NCBI GenBank assembly: GCA_026826555.1
Contig: JAKSZT010053837.1
Coordinates: 512,770 to 576,769, forward strand
DNA length: 64,000 nucleotides
Direction of reading: 5' to 3'
Origin: Tolypeutes matacus
Lineage: Eukaryota; Chordata; Mammalia; Cingulata; Chlamyphoridae
Below the pieces are notes generated by a model that was not told the origin of the DNA, did no database searches, and saw nothing but the letters and a program-made list of their open reading frames with translations. The stretch's first letter is position 1. Each line of letters begins with the position of its first letter. The position numbers and the translations under genes are program-made. This document shows, in pieces, positions 25,218 to 38,570 of the stretch.

Positions 25218-25720
25218 TATGGATTGTTACATAACTGAGTCAAAGGTAGCCCTTGTGTTTGCTTCGTCCCAGCAGGCTAGGGACCATTAGCCCAAAGTCC
25301 ACTGGCACCAAACTCAAATTCTTACAATCCAACTGCTTTAAAAATGGCCCAAATAAGCAATTTCAAACCATTTAGAGACGACCTGCTTTGCATATCCTTC
25401 AAAACTTCACCCAGCATCTGCTGGCCGCCAAGAAGTTAAAATCCTGGCTCTGTAAAGACCCTGAGACCTTTCTTCCAACAGTTCTTTGTTCTCGGACCCA
25501 CAGACTCATCCCTGTGCTGCTGAGGGGCATCACTAGGTGAGCAAGCCCTCTCTCCCATTCCTGCTCACTTGGGAGTTTTCCTTGCCCTGCTTCCCCTTCT
25601 GGGCGGTCCCTTCCACAGCAGACCCTGGAAGGGCGCCTTTAGAGGACTGCCCATCCCATCACAAGCCGCCCAAAGGCTGTCCAAATAAAGCTTGTGTGCT
25701 ACTGCCCTCTAGTGGTCAAA
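25218..25720 (+). mobile_element. probable 3' LTR of the env-bearing ERV
   Basis: A purine-rich tract (cacgggaggggccaagg, 25,201-25,217) of the kind that primes plus-strand synthesis is followed by a TG and about 500 bases. These include an AATAAA at about 25,685 and end in '..ctagtggtca'. The layout fits U3-R-U5 downstream of env. Boundaries are approximate because no 5' LTR is present for comparison. Confidence 0.45.
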
Positions 25721-25722
25721 TC

Positions 25723-25744
25723 TTTTTTTTTTTTTTTTTTTTTT
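25723..25744 (+). repeat. poly(T) run
   Basis: A 22-base T-run directly follows the probable LTR. Confidence 0.9.
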
Positions 25745-28700
25745 GCTTAGCTCCAAAATCCTCAAATTCACATCCATCTGTATCAGTGGAATAACAGTTA
25801 AAAGCTGGTATTTATTTCATTGTTAATTTGCTTAAAAAAAGATACTGTGTACCTAATTCCAGGCAGTATTCTGGATATTATAGTTACATTAAGAATCAGA
25901 AAGACAAAGCTGAAATCTAGTACCTTGTTTATATAAACTTCACGTGAATATGTTTGAGAGAGAAGTGTATCTATTAAAATTTTACAGTAGTCTAATTGAA
26001 GACACCCAAGCTTGAAGTATTAGTAGCTAAGAAGAAAGAGAAAATTGAAAATGGAGACCAGAATGAGACCTGTGTTTAGAATTTAGAAAGTTGAACAGTA
26101 AAATTAAGGACCGAGGCGCATATATTACTAAGTCTTTTGAATGTTTTGTGTTTTTTCACTGTCTGTTAGAAGATATAGAAAATTTTAACTCTGAATATGT
26201 CACCCTTCTCTATTTCATTGCTATAAAATATGGAAGACACAAGTGTTGCTTTTCAAATGATGATTATATAAATAAGAGAAGCCATAAATGTGACAAATTC
26301 CAAGACTAGGAATTGAGATGACATTAGAATAACAAATATTTTATTCATTTAATTTTCATGTCTACTTTTTGTATACTACCATACCTGCCTATCTTTTTCT
26401 TTTCTGAAGCCTTTCCTCAGCCTTTTGCCATCCCTCTCTTTTTTACCATCTTATTCACACCTTAAAGTTCCTTTAGCTCCACATTTAACTTTTAAATCAG
26501 AAGTTGACTTTCAAAAGTTGGTAAGAATTTAGATAGATATAAGAAGGTAGAGGAAACAGTTTGAACACAACAGATAAAAATAGTAGCGGTGAATCAACAG
26601 AGAAACTATATGACATCTTCATCAACAGGACAATTAGGTCGTCTAACTTTTCTCTTTAAAATGCAAAGATATCTTCCTTGGCCCTTATGTTTTGAGAGTA
26701 TTGATACATTTTTAAATACTAGGCAAAATCCATCCATAACAATATGAATATTTAAAGGCAAACCCAAACATCTTTCTACTTCACACTTCTGAGAATTTTG
26801 CTCTTTTACTAATTTCAAAAATTTTCCCATTCCCAATTATTGAACTTTACAAGGCTGCTGAGAGAGAGCATCGTCTACATTTTTTATGCTTTCTTCGATT
26901 ATACAGATATTCCTAGTACTTCCTACATCTTTTCCCCGTACTTGTCCTAGATATGAGCAGCCCGAGAGGTGGTTCCAAAAGCAAATAACTGAAGAACTGA
27001 TGATCAACGTGCTCTAACAGTGCTAATACGGAGTCTGTGTCTTGACCCCTATCAGCAGCAGAGATTAAGTAGGAATATTATTAGCAAAAGGTGATCCTCC
27101 TGAGTTGCATGGTACAATTATTTCTTTCTCTAAATTCCTAAGGGGAAACAAACCTCTTACTGTTGTTACAAATATTTTTCAGTTGAAATATTTATTGCTT
27201 ATACCAACTTACAAACTATGATTTCCAATTATATCAGACATTTTTGTTCACATATTTGATACCCTCAGTGATATTATCTCCTTACTGAGGTGTTAAAACT
27301 ATTTAAGTCTTGACTTACCTACACAGTAAAAAATAAAATAAAATGAAATAGACCACTGTGACCAAACTGATCTAGAAGACCAGTGATTAGTAGGGATGCT
27401 GGGTGGCAATGGATCAATCTTCCCATGACCCCATCTCCTTCTAAAGCTATTGCCCCAATCTCCCCTTACTCTTTCACAGCTAAAAGTCTTGGGAGAGAAA
27501 TCCTTTAGCATTAACCATATTTATCATTCCATCATCCTCAAAATATTGTTTTCCTTTGGTTACTGAGACACCCCTTTCCCTCTCTTTATTTTTCCACACT
27601 AGCTGACCCCCTTCCATCTCCATGTGTTCTTTTGCCAGCTCCATAATTTTAGTGAATGCTGCTCAGCTTTGGTACTTGGGCTCCTTCTCAAGCCAGACAC
27701 CGTCCTAGTCAATCTCCTCTACTAATAAACAGCAATTACCATGCATATTTTGCTAACTCGTGTATTCTGCTTCCACACCAGATCATTTTATTGCAAAAAT
27801 ATATACCCAGGTGTGCTCGTAACATCTTGTCATAGATAAATGAAAGGGAAATATTGTTGCAGTGTCTTTTGGTTTTTGTTTTCTATTTTTCTGGTCTTCC
27901 AAAAGATTATCACATAATGGTTTTCCACTCCTTCTTTCAAAAATGTTCAAAGTACATAAATAATCTAAAAATAATGTTCTCAAAATGTTTGGGCTGCTTT
28001 CTTCTACTTGCTCTTGTTTCCTGTTTTCAGTAAAACTGTTCTTAAATGTGTTTTTAAAGTGATAAGGAGAATAGATTTTTATTTGCATCAACAAAAAAAG
28101 TTAATGTCTTTTGATCTTTTGCTACAGCTCTGTAAATCAGGATAAGACCTTAGACTCTCCCTGGCTCTCCTGTTTCCAGTTTTTCCACAGACCATTTTGG
28201 AGCAACGAAACACCTTGGCAAGACACAGGAAGACGTGAACCATCCTGTGTTCTCCCACTTCCTTGGCCACTAGTAGGTTGTATGTTTGTTTTATCTCTGA
28301 TCCATTCACCAGGCTGAGAGACAAAATGGCAATGGGATTCTGAACTTGTAGCAAAATGCCTTTTTCTCATTTGCTTCTATTCCATTCGAGGATATTAAAA
28401 AATGTTTTTTTCCTGGGAAAAAATAAAGCTTAATAGCTAAGCTAATTTTGTTGGGAGAATTTTTGTTCTATATCTGTGACTTGTAAAGATTGTTTTTTAT
28501 ATGTACAGTTCTGAAGTTTTACCAAGTGTCTTCACCTAAACCAAAGAAGTGTCTATGTTTTCACTGGTTGGTTGATGAGTCTGAGATTGTACCAGACAGG
28601 GTTCGGTCAGGTAAACAGATACCATTCTAAATTTTCTAAATAGAATTTAAGATAGGCAATTGGTTATTTAAGTTACAAACACATTGAAAAGCCAAACAGT

Positions 28701-29585
28701 AAATAGTGAGGCAATCTGAAATTAGCAAGAACACGAAACCACCACCACTCTTAGGGCTGGAGGACAATGAGAAGACATGATATTTAAAGAACAAAGAAGC
28801 CAGAACCACTGCCGGAAGTGGGAGGACTGTCTAGGGAGGACTGAACCATAGAAAAGATCTAGATTCCAAGGTGCTACAGAGACACATTCCAAACCAGAGC
28901 AAGAAAGAGAGAAATATGCCTGCTTATCTTCTATTCATACCCTTTGGCCAGTGCTTTCCACTGCCCAGGCCATCCAGAAGCCAGTGGTCAAGAAAGTCTG
29001 GAAATAATAGTTCCCTGCCATGGACTGCAGAGCAAGGAAGAGTGATATCTGTATCTGACAGCAAATTAAGAGATAATAAAGGGACATAACAGAAATGAGG
29101 CAGATTCCAATTTTAGATGCAAATATATGTGAAGATGAAGAAGGAAAATGATCACAGTTAAGATCCCTCGGATTTAAAAAATAATAATAACGAAACAAAA
29201 TAAATCTATATTGTTATTAAATTTAGATATGTATTAAGTACATGCAATAAAAAATGTAATCACTATAATGCATTGTGTCTGCTTTAAGATATATACTAGA
29301 TTTACAAGATATAAGTACTTCAATAAATTGAATATAAATTAAGATCAAAGCAACTGAAAGTATTTATTTCAATTCTCAGAAACTCTCACCTACTCCAATA
29401 ATCAAAAATTCTCTAAAAAATAGAAAAAAGATAAATTTTTTTCAATACTGGGGAGAAAAGATCTTCCTAAGTAAGGCATGAATTCCAGGAGTTGTCATTT
29501 TTTAATCAATATGACAAAAATCATCATAAACCAAGTTAAAAATAGAGTAGGTAGAAATATTTTTCAAATATATAACAAAAAAATG
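25745..29585. other. intergenic DNA with LINE/L2-like traces
   Basis: No gene is recognised. About 26,380-26,490 and 27,530-27,720 have the pyrimidine-rich wording of L2/CR1-type LINEs on the plus strand. About 28,595-29,090 may be an old medium-reiteration repeat. The minus-strand open frames near 26,606-26,836, 27,783-28,094 and 28,088-28,354 have no recognisable domains. Confidence 0.4.
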
Positions 29586-29726
29586 GTGGTGGGGTGATGT
29601 ATGGGAAACCTGTATGATGATATGCATATTTGTTTTGTAAGTTCACAACTTTTACTATATACTTATTGTTTATGTATGTTCATGTATGAATTATATACTT
29701 TAATAAAATTGTGTAAAAATATATAT
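29586..29726 (+). repeat. L1-like 3' tail
   Basis: About 140 bases match the tails at 1-85 and 200-320, including 'gtaagttcacaacttttact' and 'cttattgtttatgtatgtt'. The copy ends in ttaataaaatt and AT-rich sequence into which the next SINE inserted. Confidence 0.5.
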
Positions 29727-30056
29727 GGGGAAGCAGATGTGGCTCAGGCGATTGAGCTCCCACCTACTACATGGGAGGTCCCCGGTTTGGTTCCCAGTGC
29801 CTCCTAAAGAAGACAGAAAGCTGGTGCGAGGGCAGCGCGGCAAGCTGACACAACAAAAGACAAGAGGAAAAACATAATGAGAGACACAACAAAGCAGGGA
29901 ATGGAGGTGGCTCAAGTGATTAGGTGCCTCCCTCCCACATCGGAAGTCCTGGGTTCAGTTCCCGGTGCCTCCTAAAGAAACAAGGAAGACGAACAGACAC
30001 AGCAAGTGCAAACAATGAGGGGGTGGGGAGAAATAAATATGTAAAATAAATCTTTA
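29727..30056 (+). mobile_element. dimeric DAS-type SINE
   Basis: Two tRNA-derived monomers lie head to tail (starts at about 29,727 and 29,897). Each has an A-box-like 'gtggctca' and a B-box-like 'ggttcagttcccggtg' type sequence, separated by a linker with 'gcgcggcaagctgacacaac'. The unit is flanked by aaaatatatat-type repeats at about 29,716 and 30,056, consistent with target-site duplication at an AT-rich site. Confidence 0.9.
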
Positions 30057-30066
30057 AAATATATAT

Positions 30067-32550
30067 ATGTATAACGCAAAAAGACATAAAGCAGTTTCTG
30101 TAATCACTTAAAAGGGGGAGGAAAGCAAACAAATAGAACAATCAATGAATAAAGAAAAAAAACAACTATTCACAGAAGTATGTGTGGCCAATAAACAGTG
30201 GAAAAATATGCTCTGTCTCACAGGTAAACATGGAAATATTAATTAAAACAACCATAAAAGAAGATTTGTTCCTATTAAAAAGGTGGATAATATCAAATGT
30301 TAGTAAGGATTTGAGAAGATAGGTATGCATGCATTGGAGCCGTGAATGTCAACTGACAGCAGTATTAGAAGGTTTATTTATATCATTCAGAATTTAAAAG
30401 ATGCAAACTATTTGACATAGCAATTTCTCTTCTAGATATCTACCTTAGAGAACTATTCAAATATATGCACAAAGAAGCTTAATGTGCCATTATTTGCAGC
30501 AAGTGCTAGAAAAAATTCTGGAATGATAAAAACCAAATTGTTAGTAGTTCTACTCTGGAGAGGGAAGGATAATTAGAAGAAGGGAGAGAAGGGATAATGG
30601 AGTCTGTTTTTATTCAGTATGTTTCTGTATTCTTTTTTTCTTTTTCTTTTTCAATCATTCTTACATCATTTGTGGAAAATTTTTAAGCCTCAAAGTGATA
30701 AAACGGAAGTCCAAGAAATGAGACAGATTCTACATGCAGGTGCTGAAATACTTCCCAGAAAAGGTCTAATGAATGTAAGTAGGTCATTCCATGGACCTGA
30801 CTTCAGAATGTACATGTCCTGAACATCAATTAAAAAAATAACTCAGAGGGATTGTTCTCTCCTTCATGAAGTATATAAGGAATATGACATGTTGCAAGGA
30901 AATCCAGCTATCATGGAGAAAAAAATAATACTATTAATTTTTCCATAAACATAAATTCCACATTAAACATTAATAAAAACTCAAAAGAAGCTCCAAGTCA
31001 ACGCCCTTCCCATGCAGATGAAACTCTAAGACACTCCAAATATCTATATACAGTTCTCTTACAAACACGGATAACCTCACAAATAGAGCAATGGTATGGA
31101 CACAGAGCATTTACCAGCATTTTGCAGGTAAAAATTAGCTGTACCAGATCGTTCATCATTTCATTACTCTTAACATAAGAATTATTAACATAATTCTTCT
31201 CACAAATAAAGAAAGACTGTGTGGTACAGAAAGGGGCAATCACCTTGGTTGCTGAGGTATATACCCAGGGTTATATTTGAACCCTGTCAATGAGGGGATA
31301 AAAGAAAACCTGAGCCTAATGGGCAGCTATAAATCATTTTTTAGCAGATAAATTACCAAGCCAGAAAGGGCATTATATATTTAGCTGTTCCTCTGTCTCT
31401 TTATTAACTCAATAAACATTTCTTGAGTACAACCATGTACAAGGTACTACAATACAGATAAAAGCAAAATCTATTCCTGTCCTCAAGGTGTTCGTACTCT
31501 GAGGGAATGACAGATCTGTGGAGCTCAGAAGAGGGGTTTCTACCTCAGACAAGGGGAGAAAGAGTTTGCCAGGGAAAGCTATTTGGGTGTAGAAACATTT
31601 GAGCTGAGTCACAGACAGGTCACAAACACTTTGTGGAGTGACAGTGTCTACCTTGCTTATATCCAGTCACTACGTAGGACCTGCTACATGGTTTAAGAAT
31701 TAAATGAAGGCAGGAAAGAATGAATAAATGAATGAATAATCTAATTCTCTAAGACTGAAGCAAGGATTTTACCAGGTGAAGAATTTAATTAAGGATGTCC
31801 CAGGGAAAGGATGTAGCACACGCAAAGATAGAAAGTATGAAACAGCATGGTTCACCTGAGTACTGCAAATTGAAGCGTGCAGTACGTGAGGGAATGACAT
31901 TTTAATACAGCAAAGAAGAGCACATTCTACTAGAAGTGTAGTAGTATAAAGAGAACCAAATTCAGAAATAGGAGGCCTAGGTGTCAGCTTGTCTCTGCCA
32001 TTCATAGTTGTATGGAGTTTCTTATTTATTTAGCATCTGTAAAACAAAATACCCGAACCACCTGATCTCCAACATTCTTTAGAGTTGTAAACTTCTATGA
32101 TCCTATGGATCATTTACTTTTAAAAAATGGAAAAAACAATTTGCACTCAGCCTAATCCAACTTATTTCCAAATTATTTCCTGGTAATTTGCACTTGTGTG
32201 GACTTAGGATGTGCTCTGTTAGATAGTGTATTAAAGATAAATATAGCATAGTACTGTATAAATATTTGAATTAGGCCATGTTACAAATTATTGAAATCCC
32301 AAATTTCTAGGTGCCTTCTGTATATTCACAAGTTTAGAAAAATTAACTGATATCCATATTGATAAATTCAAAAAACATTTATTAAGTAACATCTAATTAC
32401 TATGTAAAACAAAGATGAAGACAAAGATGAATCATCCCTGATTTAGAGAAATACTATATTCTACATTTTACAAACAATGATAGAGGCCAGAAGAAGAAAG
32501 TGACTTAGTAATATGGGAGAGGAACGAATTCCAACATAGGAGATCAAGAA
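30067..32550. other. intergenic DNA with L2/MIR-like traces
   Basis: No gene is seen. About 31,395-31,520 ('actcaataaacatttcttga', 'cctgtcctcaaggtgttcg') reads like an L2-type repeat. About 31,950-32,110 ('ctaggtgtcagcttgtctct', 'agcatctgtaaaac') reads like a MIR element. Both are old and diverged. Confidence 0.5.
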
Positions 32551-32554
32551 TGAG

Positions 32555-32741
32555 GGAAGCGGATGTGGCTCAAGCAGTTGGGCACCCACCTACCACATGG
32601 GAGGTCCTGAGTTTGGTTCCCAGTACCTCCAAAAAAGAAGAGGAGCAGACAGAAAAAGCACACAACAAACACACACAGAGAGCAGAGAGAGGGCTCAAAT
32701 AACGAGGGAGGGGGAGAGATATATAAGTCTTTTTTTAAAAA
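32555..32741 (+). mobile_element. DAS-type SINE
   Basis: A monomer starts at 'gggaagcggatgtggctcaa' with the B-box region 'gagtttggttcccagtacct' and a tail of acacaac/agcaga units ending in T- and A-rich sequence at about 32,741. Short aagaat-type flanks may be target-site duplications. Confidence 0.9.
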
Positions 32742-35640
32742 AGAATCACTTCACAACTTCACAGAGAAGGTGAATTTTAACTGGGAGTATTAAGGGAAAA
32801 GCATTGCTGGCTGAGGAAGCCACATGAATACAAGTACAGAAGCACAGGACTCTGCGATGTTTTCTTAAGGCTGAGAATGTTTTGTGAAACTAACACTGAT
32901 CGGTTAGGATTGCAGTTGAAGTCAGAGCACCCTGCTCTCTGCAACTAATCTGAGCAGCTCATTCCTTTAGTCAATAACAAACTGACTAGAGGTTTACCCT
33001 CATCGATAAACACAGGCCCACCTCAGTTTACTGTTCTTGACTTTGTTATACTTCACAGATACACTGTTTTTTTTTTTCAGTTTCCAACAGAAACTGGTTT
33101 CACTACTGGCACATTAATAGATTTTTATTCCAACTCCAAGTACTGTGGTTGAGTAACATTACTTCAATTTTTTATTAACCTTAAAGATATTGCATTTTAT
33201 ATTCTTTATTTATAAAGGGTCAATGCTGCTATATATACAGGTATTTTTAATCTTTTATTTCATTCTACCACCATCAGTTTCCTATTTTGTTAAGAAGGAA
33301 TATATAAGCTTTCCAATGGTGTCTTCAGAAATTTATAAAACATAAATGCTGATTTGATTGGTCTTTAAGATGTGTTTAACTGTGGGGCTATTTAACTAAT
33401 AATGTGGATGCAACTTGTTACCCAGTATTAAGTTCTTAGTTATTGAATTTTGTGTTAAAAATAGGAAAGAAGGAAACTGCAACTTTCATTACAGACTCCT
33501 TGATTGGTAAGCTCTCCAAATGATGAGTTACAGGAAACTCTGACTATGCCTCTGGATAGTGGATGTCAAGCATTTCTCTAGGTCTTTAATTTGCTAAAAC
33601 TGTGCACATATGTTGAAAAAAAAAAAAAGGAACATAGATTATTTTAGGAGAATAGTAGATGTAGAATTATTGCTTATTCATTTCTTAAGCAGTTATGCTT
33701 TTAATGCATAAAAAAAGGACAGCATTGCTTGCACAAAAAGTTGGTGATGCCCTCTCCCAATCAGTAATGAAATTACTTCTGTTGAGGAAACTTATGTCAT
33801 TTTATAATAAAAGCTGAAAAAGTCCCTTTGTTTCTGTTTATTTTTTAAAATGCTTTTCTATATGTACCCTTGATAAGAGATTTTGAAGAAATCATGTAAC
33901 ATGATAAAAGCATTTGAATGGTACAGTAGATGTATTTTTAAAAATCAGTTTAAAAAAACGTTTTTACATTAAATGTTTGTTGGAAATCAAATGATTTTGT
34001 ACATAAAGTTCAATAATATTAAAAAAAAAGAGGGTTAGGATAACAGAAGAATTATAATCCTGTTAAATTGAAATTTCATTTTCATTTTCAAAATGAATAA
34101 AAATATATATAATATTTTAAAAATCAGAAAAAAATCAAATTCTTTATCTCATGAACTTAACTTTGTTTCTCAGACCTTAGAAATTATATTGGTTCTAACT
34201 CTTAAATGTGCATAAATACTCTGTTATTTTTAATACATCTCCATACATAGATGGGGGCTACAGATCTGGGGTCCTTGGAGAAATTACAATCTTTTAATAG
34301 AATTTAGATATCTCAATTATTTCAGTCCTCCAAAGAACATAAACTTAGTTTAAATCATCCTACATATTTTCTCATACTTGTTTCATTTGCTTTGATTATT
34401 CATATCCAAATGATTCCATAAGACAGGAATTTTAGAGACTCCGGGTTAAGATAGGTTCCCTTGACCAAACAGCAGTCCTTGGATTTATATAGGTGGACTC
34501 TTAAAAACAGAGTGGAACAGTTTTATTTGCTTAAATATACATTAATTCAAATATTTGATGATAAGATCTTAATTATAAACTGAAGAAAAGAAAGGAGTTT
34601 TAATTGCCTGGAAACTAGCAAAATGATAGGGAAAAGAAGAGGGACTACATTTGCATGTGTGTATATTTCCGTGCATGTAACGACACTGGAAAGAATCAAG
34701 GTTTTTGCAAAGCAAGTATACCAAGTCATATACAGATATTTTAAATATAACTTTCTTTGCGTTAGGTTTTCAGCACCCTTTCCTCCTCCTTTTGGTAACA
34801 AAACTCCTTTCTTCTGTGGGAAGTGTTTCTATGGAGTTTGGCAGAGAGTGAGCACCTGACTAAAATGAAGATAATCAGAAGTTATGCACAGGACTTTCCC
34901 ACCAACCCTGAAATGATGTGAAGCCGGGGCTGGCAGTGGAGAAAACCCATCTGAGCATAACCCACACAGAGAGATTTCATTAGTCATCGAAGTTCTTGCT
35001 GTCCCCCAGCTTCTGGGTACCTGGGAAGCTGTCCACCATGGTAAGGATGGGTAAGGAGGGGAGAGAAGCACTGGGAGAAAACAAGTGTGCTGGGACTCCA
35101 GGACTGGTGACTCAAAAGTGTGTGTATTTTAAAGAAAACATATTTAATGTATTATGCAAGATTATTTTCCTAACATGAAGTAGTAATTTGCATTTCCACT
35201 GTCAAAGTATTAGAGGATGCTTTTCCTCATGCCTTGCCAGCAATAAATATTTTCAGTGTTTTAAGGATTTGTAGTTTGAAGGATGAAAGTGGCAGACACT
35301 AAACTCCAATTAATTTAAGCAAAACCAGGGAACTTACAGGCACACTTAACTGACAAGTAAGAGGGCAGTGCTGGCTTTTAGTACAGCTGGATTCATGAAC
35401 TCAAATTACTGTCTCTTAGTTCTGCTTGGCCCCCCTTGGCTTTATCTCAGATGGGTGTTGCCCAACTCCCAGGAGGGCGAAGGACAGAGAGATGAAGAAG
35501 CAGAAACAACAAATGTGAGTTACTGGCCACCACCACCCCCCACCACCACCCCCAGCAGCCAGCAAGGGCCCCCATCCCCTACCTTCAAGACGTTAAGCCT
35601 AGATAATACCCCTGGCTCACTGCAGCTGACTAAGAGGGGA
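32742..35640. other. AT-rich intergenic DNA
   Basis: No gene is recognised. A run of (CCA)n-like sequence sits at about 35,527-35,565. About 35,270-35,500 resembles an old medium-reiteration repeat ('ggcttttagtacagctggat', 'gctttatctcagatgggtg'). The remainder looks unique. Confidence 0.4.
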
Positions 35641-36082
35641 ACAAGTAGACTTCAATACACCACTCTCAATATTGGATAGAACGTCTGGGCAGAGGATTGA
35701 AAGAAACAGAGAGCTTAAATAATATGATAAATAAACTAGACCTAAAAGACATTTATAGACCATTACACCCCAAAACATCAGGACATACATTCTTTTCAAG
35801 AACTCATGGATCCTTCTCCAGGATAGACCACATATTGGGTCACAAGACTAGGTATCAATACATTTTAAAAGGCTGAAATTATACAAAACACTTTATCTGA
35901 TCAGAATGGAATGAATCTGGAAACCAATAATGGACAGAAAAAAGGGAAAATTCATAAATATATGGAGACTAAACAATACACTCTTAAATAACCAGTGGAT
36001 CAAAGAAGGAATTGCAAGAGAAATCACTAAATATCTTGAGACAAATGAAAATGAGAACACAACCTATCAAAACCTATGGGAC

Positions 36083-36159
36083 GGAGAGTGGGTGTAGCTC
36101 AGTGGTTGAGCACTTGCTTCACATGTACAAGGTCCCAAGTTCAATTCCCAGTACCTGCT

Positions 36160-36190
<31 letters not shown>

Positions 36191-36216
36191 AAACAAACAA
36201 ACAAACAAAAAACACT
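36083..36216 (+). mobile_element. tRNA-derived SINE with (AAAT)n(AAAC)n tail
   Basis: A single monomer ('gtgggtgtagctcagtggtt', B box 'caagttcaattcccagtacc') is followed by a simple-repeat tail. It is flanked by 9-base near-identical duplications: ctatgggac at 36,074-36,082 and ctatgtgac at 36,217-36,225. It disrupts the L1 linker and retains a more tRNA-like 5' part than the other SINEs here, so it may be a different subfamily. Confidence 0.9.
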
Positions 36217-37329
36217 CTATGTGACATCACAAAAGCACTGCTGAGAGGGAAATTTATAGCCCTCAATGCATACATTAAGAAAGAAGAGAGCTAAAATTGA
36301 CAATCTAACTGCACACCTGGAGGAACTAGAAAAAGAACAGCAAACTAATGTGATACCAAGTTGAAGGAAAGAAAACAGTAAGGATCAGAGCAGAAGTAAA
36401 TGAAATCAAGAACAAAAAACAATAGAGAGAATTACCAAAACTAAAAGTTGGTTCTTTGAGAAGATAAACAAAATCGGCAAACCCTTAGATAGAAAGACAA
36501 AGAAAAACATAGAGAAGATGCAAATAAAATCAGAAAAGAGAGGGGGGACATTACCACTGACTATGCCGAAATAAGAGATCATAAGAGGATACTGTGAATA
36601 ACTATACACCAAAAACTAGACAATGTAGATGAGATGGACAAATTCCTAGAAATACACAAACAACCTACACTGACCTTAGAAAAAAATAGAAGACCTCAAA
36701 AAACCAATCATGAGTAAAGAGATTGAAACAGTCATCAAAAACCTCCCAAAGATGCAAAGCCCAGGACCAGATGGCTTCACAGATGAATTCTATCAATCAT
36801 TCAAAGATGGTCAAATATCAATCTTGCTCAAACTGTTCCAAAAATTCAACAGGAAAGAATGCTACCAGATTCATTCTATGAAGCCAGAATCACCCTAATA
36901 CCAAAACCAGATAAAGATACTACAAAAAAAGTAAATTACAGACAATGTCTCTAATGAATATAGATGCAAAAATCCTCAACAAAATACTTGCAAACCGAAT
37001 CCAAAAGCACATTAAAAGAATTATATACCACGATCAAGTAGGTTTTATCCAAGGTATGCAAGGGTGTTCAACACAAGAAAATCAATTAGTGTAATAAACC
37101 ACTATGATAAATTGAAGAAGGAAAATCACATGATCCTCTTGATTGATGCAGAAAAGGCATTTGACAAAATACAGCAGCCTTTCTTGATAAAAACACTCCA
37201 AAAGATAGGAACAGAAGGAAGCTTTCTCAATATGAAAAGTGTATATACGAAAAACCTGCAGCTAGCATTGTACTCAATGGTGAAAGACTGAAAGCTTTCC
37301 TGCTGAGATCAGGAACAAGACAAGGATGC

Positions 37330-37965
37330 TGTATTAGTCATCCAAAAAGGGTGCTGATGTAAAGTACCAGAAATCTGTTGGCTTTTATAAAGTGTATTTA
37401 TTTGGGGTAAAGGTTTACAGTTACAAGGCCTCAAAGAGTCCAACTCAAGGTACCATAAGACTCACCCAAAGTCTGTTGCCACATGTTGAGACAAGATGGC
37501 GGGCAATGTCTGCAAAGGTTCAGCCTTCCTCTCTCTCTTAAGGTTCCATGGTCCCAGCTCCTTCCAATCTCAGCTGTAGGCTGGAGGGCTTGTTTTTTCC
37601 TGGCTCAGCTGCTCTGCTCTCTTTAAAAGGTCAGCTATAAACTATCAGATGAATGACTCATCTCTCTTCCTGGGGCCACAGGATCCTCTTCCGTGTCTAT
37701 GGAGCTCCCTTCCTCTTTTCTCAGGTATCTGCTTCTGTCTCCTTGATTGAGCGTCCATTTATATAGCCCACCAAGGGGGGCGGGGACTCAAGCCTCCACA
37801 CCCTAATGATATAATCGAATCAAAGCCCTAATCTTAACATAATCAAGTAAACGTAAAGCCTTTGAATTTAAATCAGTCAAAGGGTATCATGCCCAGAGGA
37901 ACACACTAGTTTACAAACATAATCAATATCTCTTTTTGGAATTCATAAATAATATCAAACTGCCA
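37330..37965 (-). mobile_element. MaLR-like solo LTR, copy A
   Basis: This is about 640 bases, alignable with 41,439-42,113 over its length. On the minus strand it ends in a form of '..ctgactaatacag', as ERVL-MaLR LTRs do, with an AAATAAATA-type signal (seen as tatttatttgggg) upstream. It splits the L1 reverse-transcriptase region between 'caaggatgc' and 'ttcccactg', which are adjacent in L1. Confidence 0.8.
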
Positions 37966-38114
37966 AAGATTCCCACTGTCACCACTGTTAGTAAATATTG
38001 TGCTAGAAGTTCTAGCTAGAGCAATTAGCCTAGATAAAGAAATATAAGGCACCCAAATAGGAAAGGAAGAAGTAAAACTTTCACTATTCACTTATGATAT
38101 GATCCTATATCTAA

Positions 38115-38570
38115 AAACAAGGGGGAACATGTCACCCATAAAGACAAAGCACCTTCAAAAGCACGAGATCAGCTTCAAGCTAGGGGTGGGGTTTGATGAG
38201 ACAACAGCAGATGACAGGAAAATCAAGTCCACTGTGACACTTGATGGAGGCAACCTTGTCCATGTGCAGAAGTGGGATGGACAAGAGACGGAATTTGTGT
38301 AGGAGCTAAATGATGGGAAAATCATCCTGACACTCACCCGTGGTGGTATAGTTAGCACTTGCACTTATGAGAAAGAGGCACAAGCATGCCTACTCCATCA
38401 CTAACTGCTCCTCTGCCAATCAGCCACCACTGGACTCAGCTCCAAATTGCCTCATTCTTTCCTCTAACCTTTGTATAAATCCACTTTGGGTCAGGTGGCA
38501 CCAGCCTGGACACAGTTCCAGTTTCCATTGAATGTAATTATTTATTTTTTTAACTGCTTCTAAAGGGTGC
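38115..38570 (+). pseudogene. FABP3: FABP3 (heart fatty-acid-binding protein) processed pseudogene, 5'-truncated
   Basis: One frame from about 38,150 reads as the second half of a cytosolic fatty-acid-binding protein ('[18 protein letters not shown]', then a '[18 protein letters not shown]' segment). The wording favours the heart type, FABP3. A stop interrupts it at 38,300-38,302, and the frame then continues as '[15 protein letters not shown]' and 'TCTYEKEA'. About 150 bases resembling the FABP3 3' UTR follow. It lacks introns and the first half of the protein, and no poly(A) or target-site duplication is clear. It abuts L1 sequence, so the boundary at 38,115-38,123 is approximate. Confidence 0.85.

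Larger units (their letters stand above)
35645..38122 (+). mobile_element. L1 ORF2 remnant, interrupted twice
   Basis: Sense L1 ORF2 runs from the endonuclease end ('agacatttatagaccatt', 'aggatagaccacatattggg') through the linker and into the reverse transcriptase. An '[12 protein letters not shown]' block lies near 37,138-37,175 and a damaged YADD-region counterpart near 38,090-38,115. A SINE (36,083) and a MaLR-like LTR (37,330) interrupt it. Stops are frequent. The right end abuts an FABP3 retrocopy. Confidence 0.85.

Noticed and set aside
29727..29800. tRNA-like sequences (A and B boxes)
   Set aside because: All such matches belong to SINE heads with mutated arms and 3' linkers; none is a plausible tRNA gene.
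35368..35679. 103-codon frame with a proline-rich stretch
   Set aside because: The proline run comes from a (CCA)n repeat and the frame overlaps an old repeat and the L1 edge.
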